Below, piece after piece: positions 49,063-62,294 of a DNA stretch of 64,000 bases. The notes beneath the pieces were generated by a model. That model made no database searches. It was not told where the DNA came from and was given only the letters and a program-made list of their open reading frames with translations. The stretch is from CAVQBJ01 sp963710725. GTDB lineage: Bacteria > Actinomycetota > Thermoleophilia > Solirubrobacterales > Solirubrobacteraceae. Each line of letters starts with the position of its first letter. Within the stretch, counting starts at the first letter, position 1. The stretch lies in assembly GCA_963710725.1 (NCBI GenBank), contig CAVQBJ010000001.1:186001-250000 (forward strand), written 5' to 3'. The translations under genes and the position numbers were made by a program.

Positions 49063-50709
49063 ATGAGGAAAGGGATCGCCGCGCGCTGTGGCTTGCAGTG
49101 CGCCGCACTCGTCGCGACGTCACTGGCCGTCGCCCTGCTGGGTCCGGCCGTCGCGAGTGCGAAGCCGCGCGTATTGCTCGTGGGCACCTACCACGGCAAG
49201 AAGGGCGGTTACACGACGATCAGCGCCGCCGTCAGCGCGGCCCACGCCGGCGACTACATCCTCATCGCCCCCGGCGACTACAAGACGAGCAAGATCGAGA
49301 AGCCCTCAGGCGCGAAGGGCGACGATCGGGCGGGTGCCGCGATCCTCATCACGAAGAACAACCTGCACCTCATCGGCCTGAACCGCGGCTCGGTCGTCGT
49401 CGACGGCACGAAGAAGGGGACCCCGCGCTGCAGCTCGGCCACGAGCGCGCAGACGCTCGGTCCGAAGGACGCGGCGGGCAAGCCGGGCGGGGCGAACGGG
49501 ATTCTCGTCTACAAGGCCACAGGCGTGACGGTCGAGAACCTCACCGCCTGCAACTTCCTCACCGGCGACCTCGGCGGCGGTAACGCGATCTGGTTCACGG
49601 GTGGCGGCTCGACCGGCAAGCAGCTGGCGATGTCGTTCACCGGCTCGTGGCTGACGGCGACCTCGACCTACTTCGCCGGCGAGCAGTCGCCGGCCGGCGG
49701 CTACGGCATCTACTCGTCCAACACGAAGGGCGGCCCCGGGCTCTTCGCCCACGACTACGCCTCCAACCAGAACGACTCCGGCTACTACGTCGGCGCGTGC
49801 CCGGATTGCGGCGTGACCCTCGACGACGACCAGGCGGAGTTCAACGTGCTCGGGTACTCGGGCACGAACTCGGGCGGGCACCTGCTGATCGAGGACTCCC
49901 AGTTCGACAACAACCAGGACGGCTTCGACACCAACAGCCAGAACAACGACGACGCGCCCTCGCCGCAGGATGGCGCCTGCCCGACCGCCTCGCCGGCCAG
50001 CTACCTGAAGATGCTCCCGGCCGGCATCCAGCAGACGCACTCCTGCTGGGTGTTCTTCAACAACTACGTCCACGACAACAACAATCCGAACGTCCCCTCG
50101 ATCGGGGCCGCCTCCTACGGCCCGGTGGGGACCGGCATGTCGCTCTCGGGCGCACGCAACGACATCGTGGTCGGCAACCGCTTCGTCAATAACGGCGCCT
50201 GGGGCATCCTGCTGGTGCCCTACCCGGACACCGAGACGCCGCCGCCCGAGGCGATCCCCTGCCGCGGCGGCACCCCGAACGTGGTCATCTTCGGCCAGAC
50301 GATCCTCTGCTACTACGACGACTACGGCAACGAGATCGCCGGTAACACGTTCACCCATAACGGCTTCTTCGGCAACGTCAGCAACGGCGACATCGGCGTG
50401 GTCTCGAATCAGAACACGCCGGCCAGCTGCTTCCACGGCAACACCGACACGCTCGGGCCGCTCACCACCGATCCGGCGAACCTGCAGACCACGAGCGCGA
50501 TCTGTGGACAGCCCGGCGCGGGCGCCGCCGTGACGAGCCCGCTCGCCCTGCAGGCGATCTGCGACACGCAGCTGTTCGGGGCGTGCGCCTCGGCGCCGGG
50601 GATGGAGTACCCGCGCATCACGAAGGTCGTCATGCATCCGCTGCCGAGCCTGCCGACGATGCCCAACCCGTGCCGGGGCGTCCCGAAGAACCCGTGGTGC
50701 AGCGGCTAG
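49063..50709 (+). CDS. Secreted right-handed parallel beta-helix protein
   Basis: 548 aa. A Sec signal (QCAALVATSLAVALLGPAVA, then SAK) precedes a long parallel beta-helix. Typical coils are YTTISAAVSAAHAGDYILIA, GNDIVVGNRF-like NxxxxNxF stretches and GYSGTNSGGHLLIEDSQFDN. Such folds are found in polysaccharide lyases and surface adhesins; no catalytic triad can be picked. GAGGAG at 49051-49056 is its ribosome binding site. Confidence 0.78.
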   Translation: MRKGIAARCGLQCAALVATSLAVALLGPAVASAKPRVLLVGTYHGKKGGYTTISAAVSAAHAGDYILIAPGDYKTSKIEKPSGAKGDDRAGAAILITKNNLHLIGLNRGSVVVDGTKKGTPRCSSATSAQTLGPKDAAGKPGGANGILVYKATGVTVENLTACNFLTGDLGGGNAIWFTGGGSTGKQLAMSFTGSWLTATSTYFAGEQSPAGGYGIYSSNTKGGPGLFAHDYASNQNDSGYYVGACPDCGVTLDDDQAEFNVLGYSGTNSGGHLLIEDSQFDNNQDGFDTNSQNNDDAPSPQDGACPTASPASYLKMLPAGIQQTHSCWVFFNNYVHDNNNPNVPSIGAASYGPVGTGMSLSGARNDIVVGNRFVNNGAWGILLVPYPDTETPPPEAIPCRGGTPNVVIFGQTILCYYDDYGNEIAGNTFTHNGFFGNVSNGDIGVVSNQNTPASCFHGNTDTLGPLTTDPANLQTTSAICGQPGAGAAVTSPLALQAICDTQLFGACASAPGMEYPRITKVVMHPLPSLPTMPNPCRGVPKNPWCSG

Positions 50710-50809
50710 GCAGCTGAGCGGCGGGGGCCGCAAAATGGGTTGATCCAACCGCCGGTCCGCTTCGCAGGAGGGGGAAATGCGAAGCAGTCATCGACCGGAG
50801 GTAACCGAC

Positions 50810-51541
50810 ATGCCCAATCCTGGCCCCGAGGAATCCGTTCCCGCGCCCCCGCAGGACACGCCCGCCCAGCCGACGGGCATCGTCGAGCGCCTCGTGCGCG
50901 ACGACAGCGACCGCAAGCGCTTCCTGAAGGCCGTCGGCGGCGCCGGCGCCGCGAGCTTCGGCGCATTCGTGCTCGCCGCCTGCGGAAGCTCGTCGAGCTC
51001 GTCGACGTCGACGTCGTCATCGGCGACGACCGCCGCCGCGGCCTCGAGCGCGCCCGTCGCCACGACGTCCACCGGCGACGTCGCGATCCTCAACTACGCG
51101 CTCACGCTCGAGTACCTCGAGACGCAGTTCTACAACAAGGTGATCGCCGCGAACCTGTTCAGCGGGAAGGCCGGCGCGCTTCTGAAGAGCTTCGGCGCGC
51201 AGGAGCAGACCCACGTCGACGCGATCAAGGCGGCCGTCACCCAGCTCGGCGGGACGCCGGTCACGCCGCCCACCGGGCACTTCCCGGTCACGAACGCGGC
51301 TGCCGTGGCGCAGCTCGCCTACACCGTCGAGAACCTCGGTGCCGCGGCCTACCTCGGCCAGGCCGCCTCGATCCAGAGCAAGGCCGTGCTCGCGGCCGCG
51401 CTGTCGATCCACTCGGTGGAGGCGCGCCACGCGGCGAGCCTGGCCACGCTGGTCGGCAAGCCGGTCACGCCGGACGGAGCCTTTGCCAAGCCGGCCGACA
51501 TGGCGACGGTGCTGGCCGCCGTCAAGCCGTTCCTGGCCTGA
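50810..51541 (+). CDS. Ferritin-like (Ferritin_2) exported lipoprotein
   Basis: 243 aa. RKRFLKAVGGAGAASFGAFV ending LAAC forms a Tat-like, lipobox-type signal (cleavage before Cys, then a Ser/Thr linker). The mature part is a four-helix ferritin-like bundle with ALTLEYLETQFYN, FGAQEQTHVDAIKAAV and SIHSVEARHAASL, which provide the E/H residues expected for a di-iron site. ATG 50810 follows CGGAGGTAACC. An in-frame ATG at 50777, also with a good GGAGGGGG, would add 11 residues. Followed by a second gene of the same family. Confidence 0.8.
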   Translation: MPNPGPEESVPAPPQDTPAQPTGIVERLVRDDSDRKRFLKAVGGAGAASFGAFVLAACGSSSSSSTSTSSSATTAAAASSAPVATTSTGDVAILNYALTLEYLETQFYNKVIAANLFSGKAGALLKSFGAQEQTHVDAIKAAVTQLGGTPVTPPTGHFPVTNAAAVAQLAYTVENLGAAAYLGQAASIQSKAVLAAALSIHSVEARHAASLATLVGKPVTPDGAFAKPADMATVLAAVKPFLA

Positions 51542-51599
51542 GTCGGCGCAGGCGCGCCGAGCCTCCTTTTCCCAACCCTTTCAGAGAGGAACACACACA

Positions 51600-52232
51600 A
51601 TGCTCGATCACAACACCGCCCACCCCGAGCTCGCCGGCGTCGAGGTCCACGGCATGACGCGGGGAAGCTTCATGCTGCGCGGAGCGCTCGCCGCCGGGGC
51701 GCTGTACGGCACCACGGCGGTCGCGCCGTTCGTCTCCAGCGCGCTCGCCCAAACCGACAGCACCGACGTCGACATCCTCAACTTCGCGTTGACGCTCGAG
51801 TACCTCGAGGCCGCGTTCTACGGCCAGAAGGGCAAGCAGGTCGGTCTCACCGGCCTGGCCAAGCACTACGCCCAGGAGTTCGGCGATCAGGAGGCCCAGC
51901 ACGTGGCCGCGCTGACCGCCGCCGTCAAGGCGCTCGGCGGCACTCCGGTCGCGATGCCGACGTTCGTCTTCCCGGTGCATGACCAGGCGTCGTTCCTCGC
52001 GCTCGCCTCGACGCTCGAGAACACCGGCGTCGGTGCCTACAACGGCGCCGCGCCGATGATCTCCAGCAAGGCCGTTCTCGCCTCGGCCGGCGAGATCGTG
52101 CAGATCGAGGCCCGTCACGCGGCCACGATCAACCTGCTGCTCGGCGACTCGCCGACGCCCAATCTGGGCTTCGATCACGCGCTCACGAAGGCGCAGGTGC
52201 TCGCCGCCGCCGGACCGCTCATCAAGTCCTGA
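51600..52232 (+). CDS. Ferritin-like (Ferritin_2) exported protein
   Basis: 210 aa. An N-terminal export signal (TRGSFMLRGALAAGALYGTT to SSALAQ) precedes a ferritin-like bundle. ALTLEYLEAAFYGQKG, FGDQEAQHVAALTAAVKALG and VQIEARHAATINLL match the first ferritin-like protein motif by motif. It lacks the lipobox, so it is probably released or membrane-bound by another route. The start lies 58 bp after the stop of its paralogue; an AGAGAGGAAC ribosome site precedes it. Confidence 0.8.
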   Translation: MLDHNTAHPELAGVEVHGMTRGSFMLRGALAAGALYGTTAVAPFVSSALAQTDSTDVDILNFALTLEYLEAAFYGQKGKQVGLTGLAKHYAQEFGDQEAQHVAALTAAVKALGGTPVAMPTFVFPVHDQASFLALASTLENTGVGAYNGAAPMISSKAVLASAGEIVQIEARHAATINLLLGDSPTPNLGFDHALTKAQVLAAAGPLIKS

Positions 52233-52357
52233 CGGGCGACGCCGGCCGACGCGCCGCCTCCCCGGCGTCTGTTTGGCAGGATGCAGGTGAACACGGGTGC
52301 GCGCCGCGGGCCGCGGCCGCATCCGTGCAGCGGCAATCACCGACGCCGGGAGACCTC

Positions 52358-55237
<2,880 letters not shown>

Positions 55238-55289
55238 TGAACATCGCGGCTCGGGCGACGGATCGCCCCCACACGTAAAAGGGGGGACA

Positions 55290-56357
55290 ATGACGGTCAA
55301 GGCCATTCCGCCCGTCTTGGGCGAGCTACTCGCAGCTGCGGGGCCATCCGGGTACGAGGTGGCTCCGGCGGCCGCATGGCGATCGGCGGCCGCGGCCTTC
55401 GCCGAGCAGGTGGAGGCCGACACGCTCGGCTCCTCGACCGCACGGGTCCCCGGTCGCTCGTCGCAGCGGCGCCTGGCGATCGTCGGGCACATCGACGAGA
55501 TCGGGCTCATCGTCACGCACATCGACGACGATGGCTTCCTGTGGTTTCGCACCGTCGGAGGCTGGGACGCACAGGTCCTGCTCGGCCAACGCGTGCGCAT
55601 CGCCACCGCCGAGGGGTCGACGGTCGGCGTCATCGGCCGTAAGGCGGTGCACCTCCTGCGGGAGGAGGAGCGCAAGCAGACGCCGGAGGTGCGCGACCTG
55701 CACATCGACATCGGGGCTGCGGACGGCGACGACGCACGCTCGCTCGTGCGGCCGGGCGACGTGGCGGTGATCGACGTCGAGCCGGTGACGCTCGCCGCCG
55801 GGCGCGTCTCCTCGCGGGCGCTCGACAATCGTCTCGGCTCGTACGTCGCCCTCGAGGCCGCGCGGCTGGTGTCGGAGGCGGGCGGCGCCGAGTGGGAGGT
55901 CGTCGCCGTCGCCGCGGCCCAGGAGGAGATCACCTTCGGCGGCTCGCGCACCGTGGCCAACGCGCTGCGTCCCGACGTGGCGATCGTCGTCGACGTCACC
56001 CACGCCACCGACACGCCCGGCGCCGACCCGAAGGCATCCGGCGCCCATGCGCTCGGGTCGGGGGCGGTCATCGCGCGCGGCTCGATCCTCCACCCTCGCG
56101 TGAGCGAGCTCCTGCAGGAGGCGGCGACGGCCGAGTCGATCCCGTTCACGATCGAGGCGTCGGGGCGCAACACGGGCACCGACGCCGACGCGATCCACCT
56201 CTCGCGTACGGGCGTCCCCACGGCGCTCGTCTCGATCCCGCTGCGCTACATGCACTCGCCGGTCGAGGTCGTGCAGCTCGACGACGTCGAGGCCTGCGCC
56301 CGTCTCATCGCCGCTTTCGCGCAGCGGCTGCCCGCCGACATCTCCTTCGAACGCTGA
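55290..56357 (+). CDS. M42-family metallo-aminopeptidase
   Basis: 355 aa cytosolic zinc/cobalt aminopeptidase (glutamyl aminopeptidase/endoglucanase M family). Metal ligands and catalytic residues are visible: H in VGHIDEIG, D in SRALDNRLG, the EE pair in AAAQEEITFGG, D in VVDVTHATDTPG and the late H in RYMHSPVE. The dimer-type insert after the first ligand matches M42. Start ATG at 55290 follows AAAAGGGGGG. It converges on the thioesterase gene with 3 bp between stops. Confidence 0.88.
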   Translation: MTVKAIPPVLGELLAAAGPSGYEVAPAAAWRSAAAAFAEQVEADTLGSSTARVPGRSSQRRLAIVGHIDEIGLIVTHIDDDGFLWFRTVGGWDAQVLLGQRVRIATAEGSTVGVIGRKAVHLLREEERKQTPEVRDLHIDIGAADGDDARSLVRPGDVAVIDVEPVTLAAGRVSSRALDNRLGSYVALEAARLVSEAGGAEWEVVAVAAAQEEITFGGSRTVANALRPDVAIVVDVTHATDTPGADPKASGAHALGSGAVIARGSILHPRVSELLQEAATAESIPFTIEASGRNTGTDADAIHLSRTGVPTALVSIPLRYMHSPVEVVQLDDVEACARLIAAFAQRLPADISFER

Positions 56358-56360
56358 TCC

Positions 56361-57176
56361 TCAGCGTCGCGGGAGCAGCAGCGCGAGCTGGCGGGCCTGC
56401 GCGAGCAGCTGCCCGTCCGGCGACCAGATGGCGGCGTCGTTCTCGAAGAAGCCGTCGTGCACGAGTCCGGTCGTGAAGCGCGCGAGGCACAGCGACTGCG
56501 GATCGATGTCGATCACGGCCTGGCGGAAGTGGATCGTCAGGTCGATCGTCGGGCTCGTCGAGAGCTGGCTCAGGCGGCCGAACGGCGGTGACCACCAAGA
56601 GTCCGAGAAGAGCGCGAGCACCGGCGCGTCGATCGGCTGGGCCTCGAGCAGCCCGAGATAGCCGCCGGTCTCCATCGGCTCCTCGGTGCCGGTGAACGGC
56701 ACCGGACCGAAGCGCGGCTGCATCACGAGGTGTCGCGTGAAGCGCGGCCGGCCGTCGTCCGGGGCCGGCGCCGCCGGACGCGGGTCGGCCGGGGCGGCCG
56801 GCGGCATCTGCAGCTCCTGCAGCTCTGGTCGTCCCGGCCAGGGCCCCGAGAACGCGGCGAGCGCGAGCGCCTGCAGCTTGCCGTCCTGCTCCAGGCGCGC
56901 CGACAGCGTCGACAGCGAGCGCCCGGTCCGTTCGGTCGTCGTGCGCAGGACGGCCGCGCCCGGCCGCGGTGCGCGCGCGTAGTGGATCGTCAGCGACCGC
57001 GGCGCCCGGTGCGCGTCGGCGACCGTCGCCGCGAGCCCGCGCAGGATCATCGCCGCGAGGTAGCCGCCGTGCGGCCCTCGACCGGCGCGCCAATCGGCCG
57101 AGATGTCGACGTCATAGCTGCCGTCGCCGCGGGGGGTGACGGCGGTGGCACGGCGAAAGGCGGTGTCCGATTCCAA
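56361..57176 (-). CDS. Acyl-CoA thioesterase-like double hotdog protein
   Basis: 271 aa. Two hotdog halves: the first with AGRGPHGGYLAAMILRGLA (the GPxGGYLAA motif of TesB-like enzymes) and RSLSTLSARLEQDGKLQALA, the second with TIDLTIHFRQAVIDIDPQ and HDGFFENDAAIWSPDGQLLA. Such proteins hydrolyse acyl-CoA. The upstream frame is open but overlaps the opposing HAD gene; a TTG at 57176 gives the usual family start (LESDTAFRR). The 5' end faces the HAD gene head to head with 16 bp between starts. Confidence 0.8.
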   Translation of the reverse strand: MESDTAFRRATAVTPRGDGSYDVDISADWRAGRGPHGGYLAAMILRGLAATVADAHRAPRSLTIHYARAPRPGAAVLRTTTERTGRSLSTLSARLEQDGKLQALALAAFSGPWPGRPELQELQMPPAAPADPRPAAPAPDDGRPRFTRHLVMQPRFGPVPFTGTEEPMETGGYLGLLEAQPIDAPVLALFSDSWWSPPFGRLSQLSTSPTIDLTIHFRQAVIDIDPQSLCLARFTTGLVHDGFFENDAAIWSPDGQLLAQARQLALLLPRR

Positions 57177-57192
57177 GCGCGAGAATGTACAC

Positions 57193-57888
57193 GTGCTTCT
57201 GCTCTTCGACATCGACGGCACCCTGCTGGTGGGCGCGTCCAAGGCGCACGCCGAAGCGCTGCTGCTCGCGCTCGGCGAGGTGTACGGGGTGAGCGACGCG
57301 TCGAGTGCCGGCGTGGAAGCGGCCGGGCGCACCGACCTCGAGATCGCGCGGCTCATCCTGCTGCGCCACGGCGTCCCGGCGAAGCAGATCGACGACGGCC
57401 TGGCCGATCTGAGGGTGTGCACGGCCGAGCAGTACGCGCTCCGTTGTCCGCCCTCGCTCGAGGCGAACGTGGTTCCGGGCATCGCCGCGCTGCTGCGCTC
57501 GCTCGCCGCCCGTTCGGGCGTCATCCTGTCGCTCGTCACCGGCAACCTGGAGACGGTGGCGCGCCTGAAGCTCGAGCGCGCGGGCCTCGGCGGTCTGTTC
57601 GCGCGCGGCCAGGGCGCCTTCGGCTCGGACTCGGAGGATCGCACCGACCTCCCGGGGATCGCACGGCGCCGGGCGGGTGGTGACGGATCGGCTTGCTATC
57701 CGCGCTCGCGCACCGTCGTCATCGGGGACACGCCGCGTGACATCGCGTGCGCGCGGGCCGACGAGCTGCGCTGCATCGCCGTCACCAGCGGCCCCTATCG
57801 CGCGGCGGACCTCGTCTCGGCGGACGGCGTCGCCGAGAGCGCCATCGAACTGGAGCGCCTCATCGACGCCGAGCTCCAGCGCGCCTGA
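57193..57888 (+). CDS. HAD-superfamily phosphatase (Gph-like)
   Basis: 231 aa. Motif I FDIDGTLLVG at the N-terminus (nucleophile and acid/base Asp), motif II SLVTGN, a basic residue in motif III and motif IV VVIGDTPRDIACA. The helical cap between motifs I and II is of the phosphoglycolate phosphatase size. The substrate is a small phosphate ester. The start is GTG 57193, since no ATG is suitable. Its stop is directly adjacent to the stop of ettA. Confidence 0.85.
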   Translation: MLLLFDIDGTLLVGASKAHAEALLLALGEVYGVSDASSAGVEAAGRTDLEIARLILLRHGVPAKQIDDGLADLRVCTAEQYALRCPPSLEANVVPGIAALLRSLAARSGVILSLVTGNLETVARLKLERAGLGGLFARGQGAFGSDSEDRTDLPGIARRRAGGDGSACYPRSRTVVIGDTPRDIACARADELRCIAVTSGPYRAADLVSADGVAESAIELERLIDAELQRA

Positions 57889-59547
<1,659 letters not shown>

Positions 59548-59636
59548 CGCCGCGCAGGATAGACGTCTGCGCCGGTCGCTCCCGCGCACGCCCGGTAACA
59601 CGGCCGGGCGAGGCGGGTCGCTAACGTGAAGGCTTC

Positions 59637-60881
59637 ATGCCCACGATTCTCGATGTCGAGCAGCAGATGCTCCTTCTCGAGCTCGAGCCGCCGTTCGATC
59701 AGCGCGACGTACAGCTCGCGCGGCGCCGCATGGCCAAGCGCTGGCACCCCGACATCGCCCCGCCCGGGCGCCAGTTCGAGCACGAGCGCCACCTCAAGGC
59801 GATCAACGAGGCGGCCGACAACCTCGAGTCGCTCGCCGAAGGCTCGCGGGGTGGGAAGGTGTCCCGCAACGCCGTGCGCGCGAGTGCGGCCGCCGCGCGC
59901 AAGGCCCGCGAGGAGGAGGGTCGCCGCGCCTACGAGGCCGAGCAGCGCGCCCGCGAGCACGCGGCCGAGCAGGCCAAGCACGATCCGTTCGGGAGCCGCG
60001 TGCCCGATCACTCCGTGGTGCACCGCTACGCACGCTGCGTCTCCTACCCGGAGTGGGGCGTCGGGACGGTCACGGGGATCTACTTCACCGGCGGCGGCGA
60101 CGACATGCAGCAGTGGGCCCGGGTCAAGTTCCAGCACGGCGTGCGCACCGTTCCGGCCGGAAGCATGCAGTTCGTCGACTTCTCCAAGCCCGACCCGGGG
60201 CACGAGCGCGTGCAGCGCTTCATGACCGCGGCCCAGCACGCGATGGCCGAGGGCGAATACGCGCTGGCCGCGCAGCGCCTCGTGTACGCCCGCGACGCCG
60301 AGCCCGACAACCTCGCCGTTCTGCGTCTGATGACGCTCGCGTTCTGGCAGGCCGGCAACCTGCCCGCCGCCGGACGCGCGGTGCGCGATTGGGCGCGCGT
60401 CGACCGCGAACGCCCGGCGCCGCACCGCTTCGCCTCGCGCATCTATGAGGACCAGGGCTGGTTCGAGCTCGCCGAGGAGGCGGCCGTGCGCGCCGCCGAC
60501 CGGGGGCCCGGCGACGCGAGCGCGTGGGAGCGGATCGGCCGGCTGCGCCTGCGTCTGATGGACGCCGCCGGCGCGCAGGAGGCGCTCGAGCGCGCGCAGC
60601 GGATCGGTCCGACGGTCGAGGGTCTCCTCGACCTGGCGCTCGCCCGTCAGCTGACGGGCGACCTCGGCGGCGAGTTGTCCGCGTGCGAGCAGGCGACCTG
60701 GCTCGCTCCGGACTCGCCCGAGGTCTGGGCGCGCTACGCGCACGCGCTCGCACGCAGTGATCGGGTGACCGACTGCATCGTCGCCTGCGAGCGGGCGCTC
60801 GACCTCGGGGCCGATCCGGAGGTCTCCGAGCTGCTCGAGTGGGCGCGCGCGGTCCAGCCGCGCGTGCTGCCCGCCGCCTAG
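59637..60881 (+). CDS. J-domain and TPR protein
   Basis: 414 aa. Residues 15-65 form a J-domain-like hairpin with the HPD motif at H37-P38-D39 (MAKRWHPDIAPPG). A charged coiled linker rich in Glu/Arg/Ala (about 85-120) and a small beta-rich module (CVSYPEWGVGTVTGIYF) follow. The last 220 residues are TPR units (AMAEGEYALAAQRLVYARDA, EEAAVRAADRGPGDASAWER and further). It likely recruits DnaK to clients held by the TPRs. It is divergent from ettA across 89 bp. Confidence 0.75.
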   Translation: MPTILDVEQQMLLLELEPPFDQRDVQLARRRMAKRWHPDIAPPGRQFEHERHLKAINEAADNLESLAEGSRGGKVSRNAVRASAAAARKAREEEGRRAYEAEQRAREHAAEQAKHDPFGSRVPDHSVVHRYARCVSYPEWGVGTVTGIYFTGGGDDMQQWARVKFQHGVRTVPAGSMQFVDFSKPDPGHERVQRFMTAAQHAMAEGEYALAAQRLVYARDAEPDNLAVLRLMTLAFWQAGNLPAAGRAVRDWARVDRERPAPHRFASRIYEDQGWFELAEEAAVRAADRGPGDASAWERIGRLRLRLMDAAGAQEALERAQRIGPTVEGLLDLALARQLTGDLGGELSACEQATWLAPDSPEVWARYAHALARSDRVTDCIVACERALDLGADPEVSELLEWARAVQPRVLPAA

Positions 60882-60886
60882 CGGCG

Positions 60887-61570
60887 TCAGCTGAGGATGT
60901 TCACGGCGCGCGAGACGACGAGGCCGATCGTCACGATCGAGATGAGCGACTGCAGGCCCATCGTCGACTTCGCCTGCGGGCTGAGCGGCATCGTGTCGGT
61001 GGGGCTGAACGCGGTGGCGTTGGTGAGCGACACGTAGAGGTAGTCCAGGAACTGCGGTCGCCAGCCGACCGGCTCGATGCGATCGTCGGCCATCTGGGGG
61101 TAGAGGAAGTCGGGGGGTCCGTCGTGGCCCTCCGCGCGACGCCCCGGTCCGCCGCGATCCAGCTCCCAGTACCACAGGCCGAAGATGATCACGTTCGTCA
61201 ACCAGATGAGCGTTCCCGCCGTGATCAGCTGACGGCCGTTCGCGGGGGACTTGTGGAGTAACTCGTGGGCGAGCAGGGCGAGCGAGGAGGCGTTGGCCGC
61301 GCTCACCAGCGAGGTGAGGAAGAGCGCGACCCGCCGGCGCCAGATGTGCTGGCCCTCGAGTCTGCGGGGCGTCGCGAACACGAGCCCGATGGCGAGCGCC
61401 GCCTCGAGGCCGGGAATGAGCCCGGTCGGGCCGAGACGCAGCTGACTCGGCAGCGTCACCTGCAGAACGATCGCCACCACGATCGCGAGCTGCGGAGGCC
61501 AGAACGGCTCGCTGCGGGGCGGGGGCGGATACGGCTTGCCTGCAGAGGCGACCTGAGCCGACACCGCCAC
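60887..61570 (-). CDS. DUF1345-like polytopic membrane protein
   Basis: 227 aa. Four or five hydrophobic segments: QLAIVVAIVLQVTL, LIPGLEAALAIGLVF, ITAGTLIWLTNVIIFGLWYW and SLISIVTIGLVVSRAVNIL. The ending YLYVSLTNATAFSPTDTMPL followed by the last helix is the DUF1345 pattern. This family resembles the pore region of channels. GTG 61570 is preferred, as longer readings are Arg-rich. Confidence 0.7.
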   Translation of the reverse strand: MAVSAQVASAGKPYPPPPRSEPFWPPQLAIVVAIVLQVTLPSQLRLGPTGLIPGLEAALAIGLVFATPRRLEGQHIWRRRVALFLTSLVSAANASSLALLAHELLHKSPANGRQLITAGTLIWLTNVIIFGLWYWELDRGGPGRRAEGHDGPPDFLYPQMADDRIEPVGWRPQFLDYLYVSLTNATAFSPTDTMPLSPQAKSTMGLQSLISIVTIGLVVSRAVNILS

Positions 61571-61675
61571 AGCGTACGGTCCGCATCGGGCGGAGCGACG
61601 CGCCGATGGGCGCCGGCGCCGGCGCGGTACGCTTGTCAGTGATCCGATCGCGCACGGCGCGACGAAGAGACCCAT

Positions 61676-62134
61676 ATGTCGTTCGTCAATCCGCTCCACA
61701 TCGCCTTTGTCGCCATCGTGGCGCTGCTCGTTCTCGGTCCCAAGCGCTTCCCGGAGGTCGCCCGTAGCGTCGGCAACGGCTACCGCGAGTTCCGCGAGCA
61801 GCTGTCGGCCGTCACGCAGCAGGCTCACATCGACCTGACCGCGCCCGCCGCCGGCACGCCCACCGTGGAGAACGCGACGGTCGTCGAGCAGATCTCGCCC
61901 GACCGCGAGACGCTGCTCACCCCGCCGACCCCCGAGACGAGCGTGACGATGCCCGGCCCAGCCGGCGCGGTGGTATCCGCAGCCGATCACGTCGGGCCCG
62001 TCGTCGCGCCGTCGGCGGCGAGCCCGCCTGTGGCGCCGGCCGCCGCCGCGGCCGCGCCACCCCCTCAGGCCGTTCCCGACCTGGCAGCTTCGGCCGCACC
62101 CGCGGCGGACGCCACGTCGACCCCGGCGGCCTGA
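61676..62134 (+). CDS. TatA/TatB-type twin-arginine translocase subunit
   Basis: 152 aa. A short N-terminal membrane helix (LHIAFVAIVALLVLGPKRFP) has the GP hinge and the following amphipathic helix (EVARSVGNGYREFREQL), as in TatA/B/E. The rest is a Pro/Ala/Thr-rich tail. The FGPKRFPE-like stretch is nearer to TatB/TatA of actinobacteria; which one cannot be settled. It could serve the Tat-type exported proteins seen at 35022, 50810 and 51600. Confidence 0.82.
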   Translation: MSFVNPLHIAFVAIVALLVLGPKRFPEVARSVGNGYREFREQLSAVTQQAHIDLTAPAAGTPTVENATVVEQISPDRETLLTPPTPETSVTMPGPAGAVVSAADHVGPVVAPSAASPPVAPAAAAAAPPPQAVPDLAASAAPAADATSTPAA

Positions 62135-62208
62135 GCGATCGCGCCCCGGGTGGCGCTCCTCTCGGTGGCAGATGGGCGCGGAGCCATCGCCGTCCCGTCG
62201 ACCGCTCC

Positions 62209-62237
62209 TTGCCAATGTGTAACGGGGGTGCTACAAA
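62209..62237 (+). promoter_or_regulatory. Promoter-like TTGCCA-17-TACAAA
   Basis: -35 TTGCCA (62209-62214), a 17-bp spacer and -10 TACAAA (62232-62237), 57 bp before the PQQ-like gene start. A rare close match to sigma-70 consensus in this GC-rich window. Confidence 0.5.
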
Positions 62238-62294
62238 TCGCCGACTGTATCGGCAGGTGGGGTCGGGCGGGTGCGTCCGGGTGGGGGTGACGGG

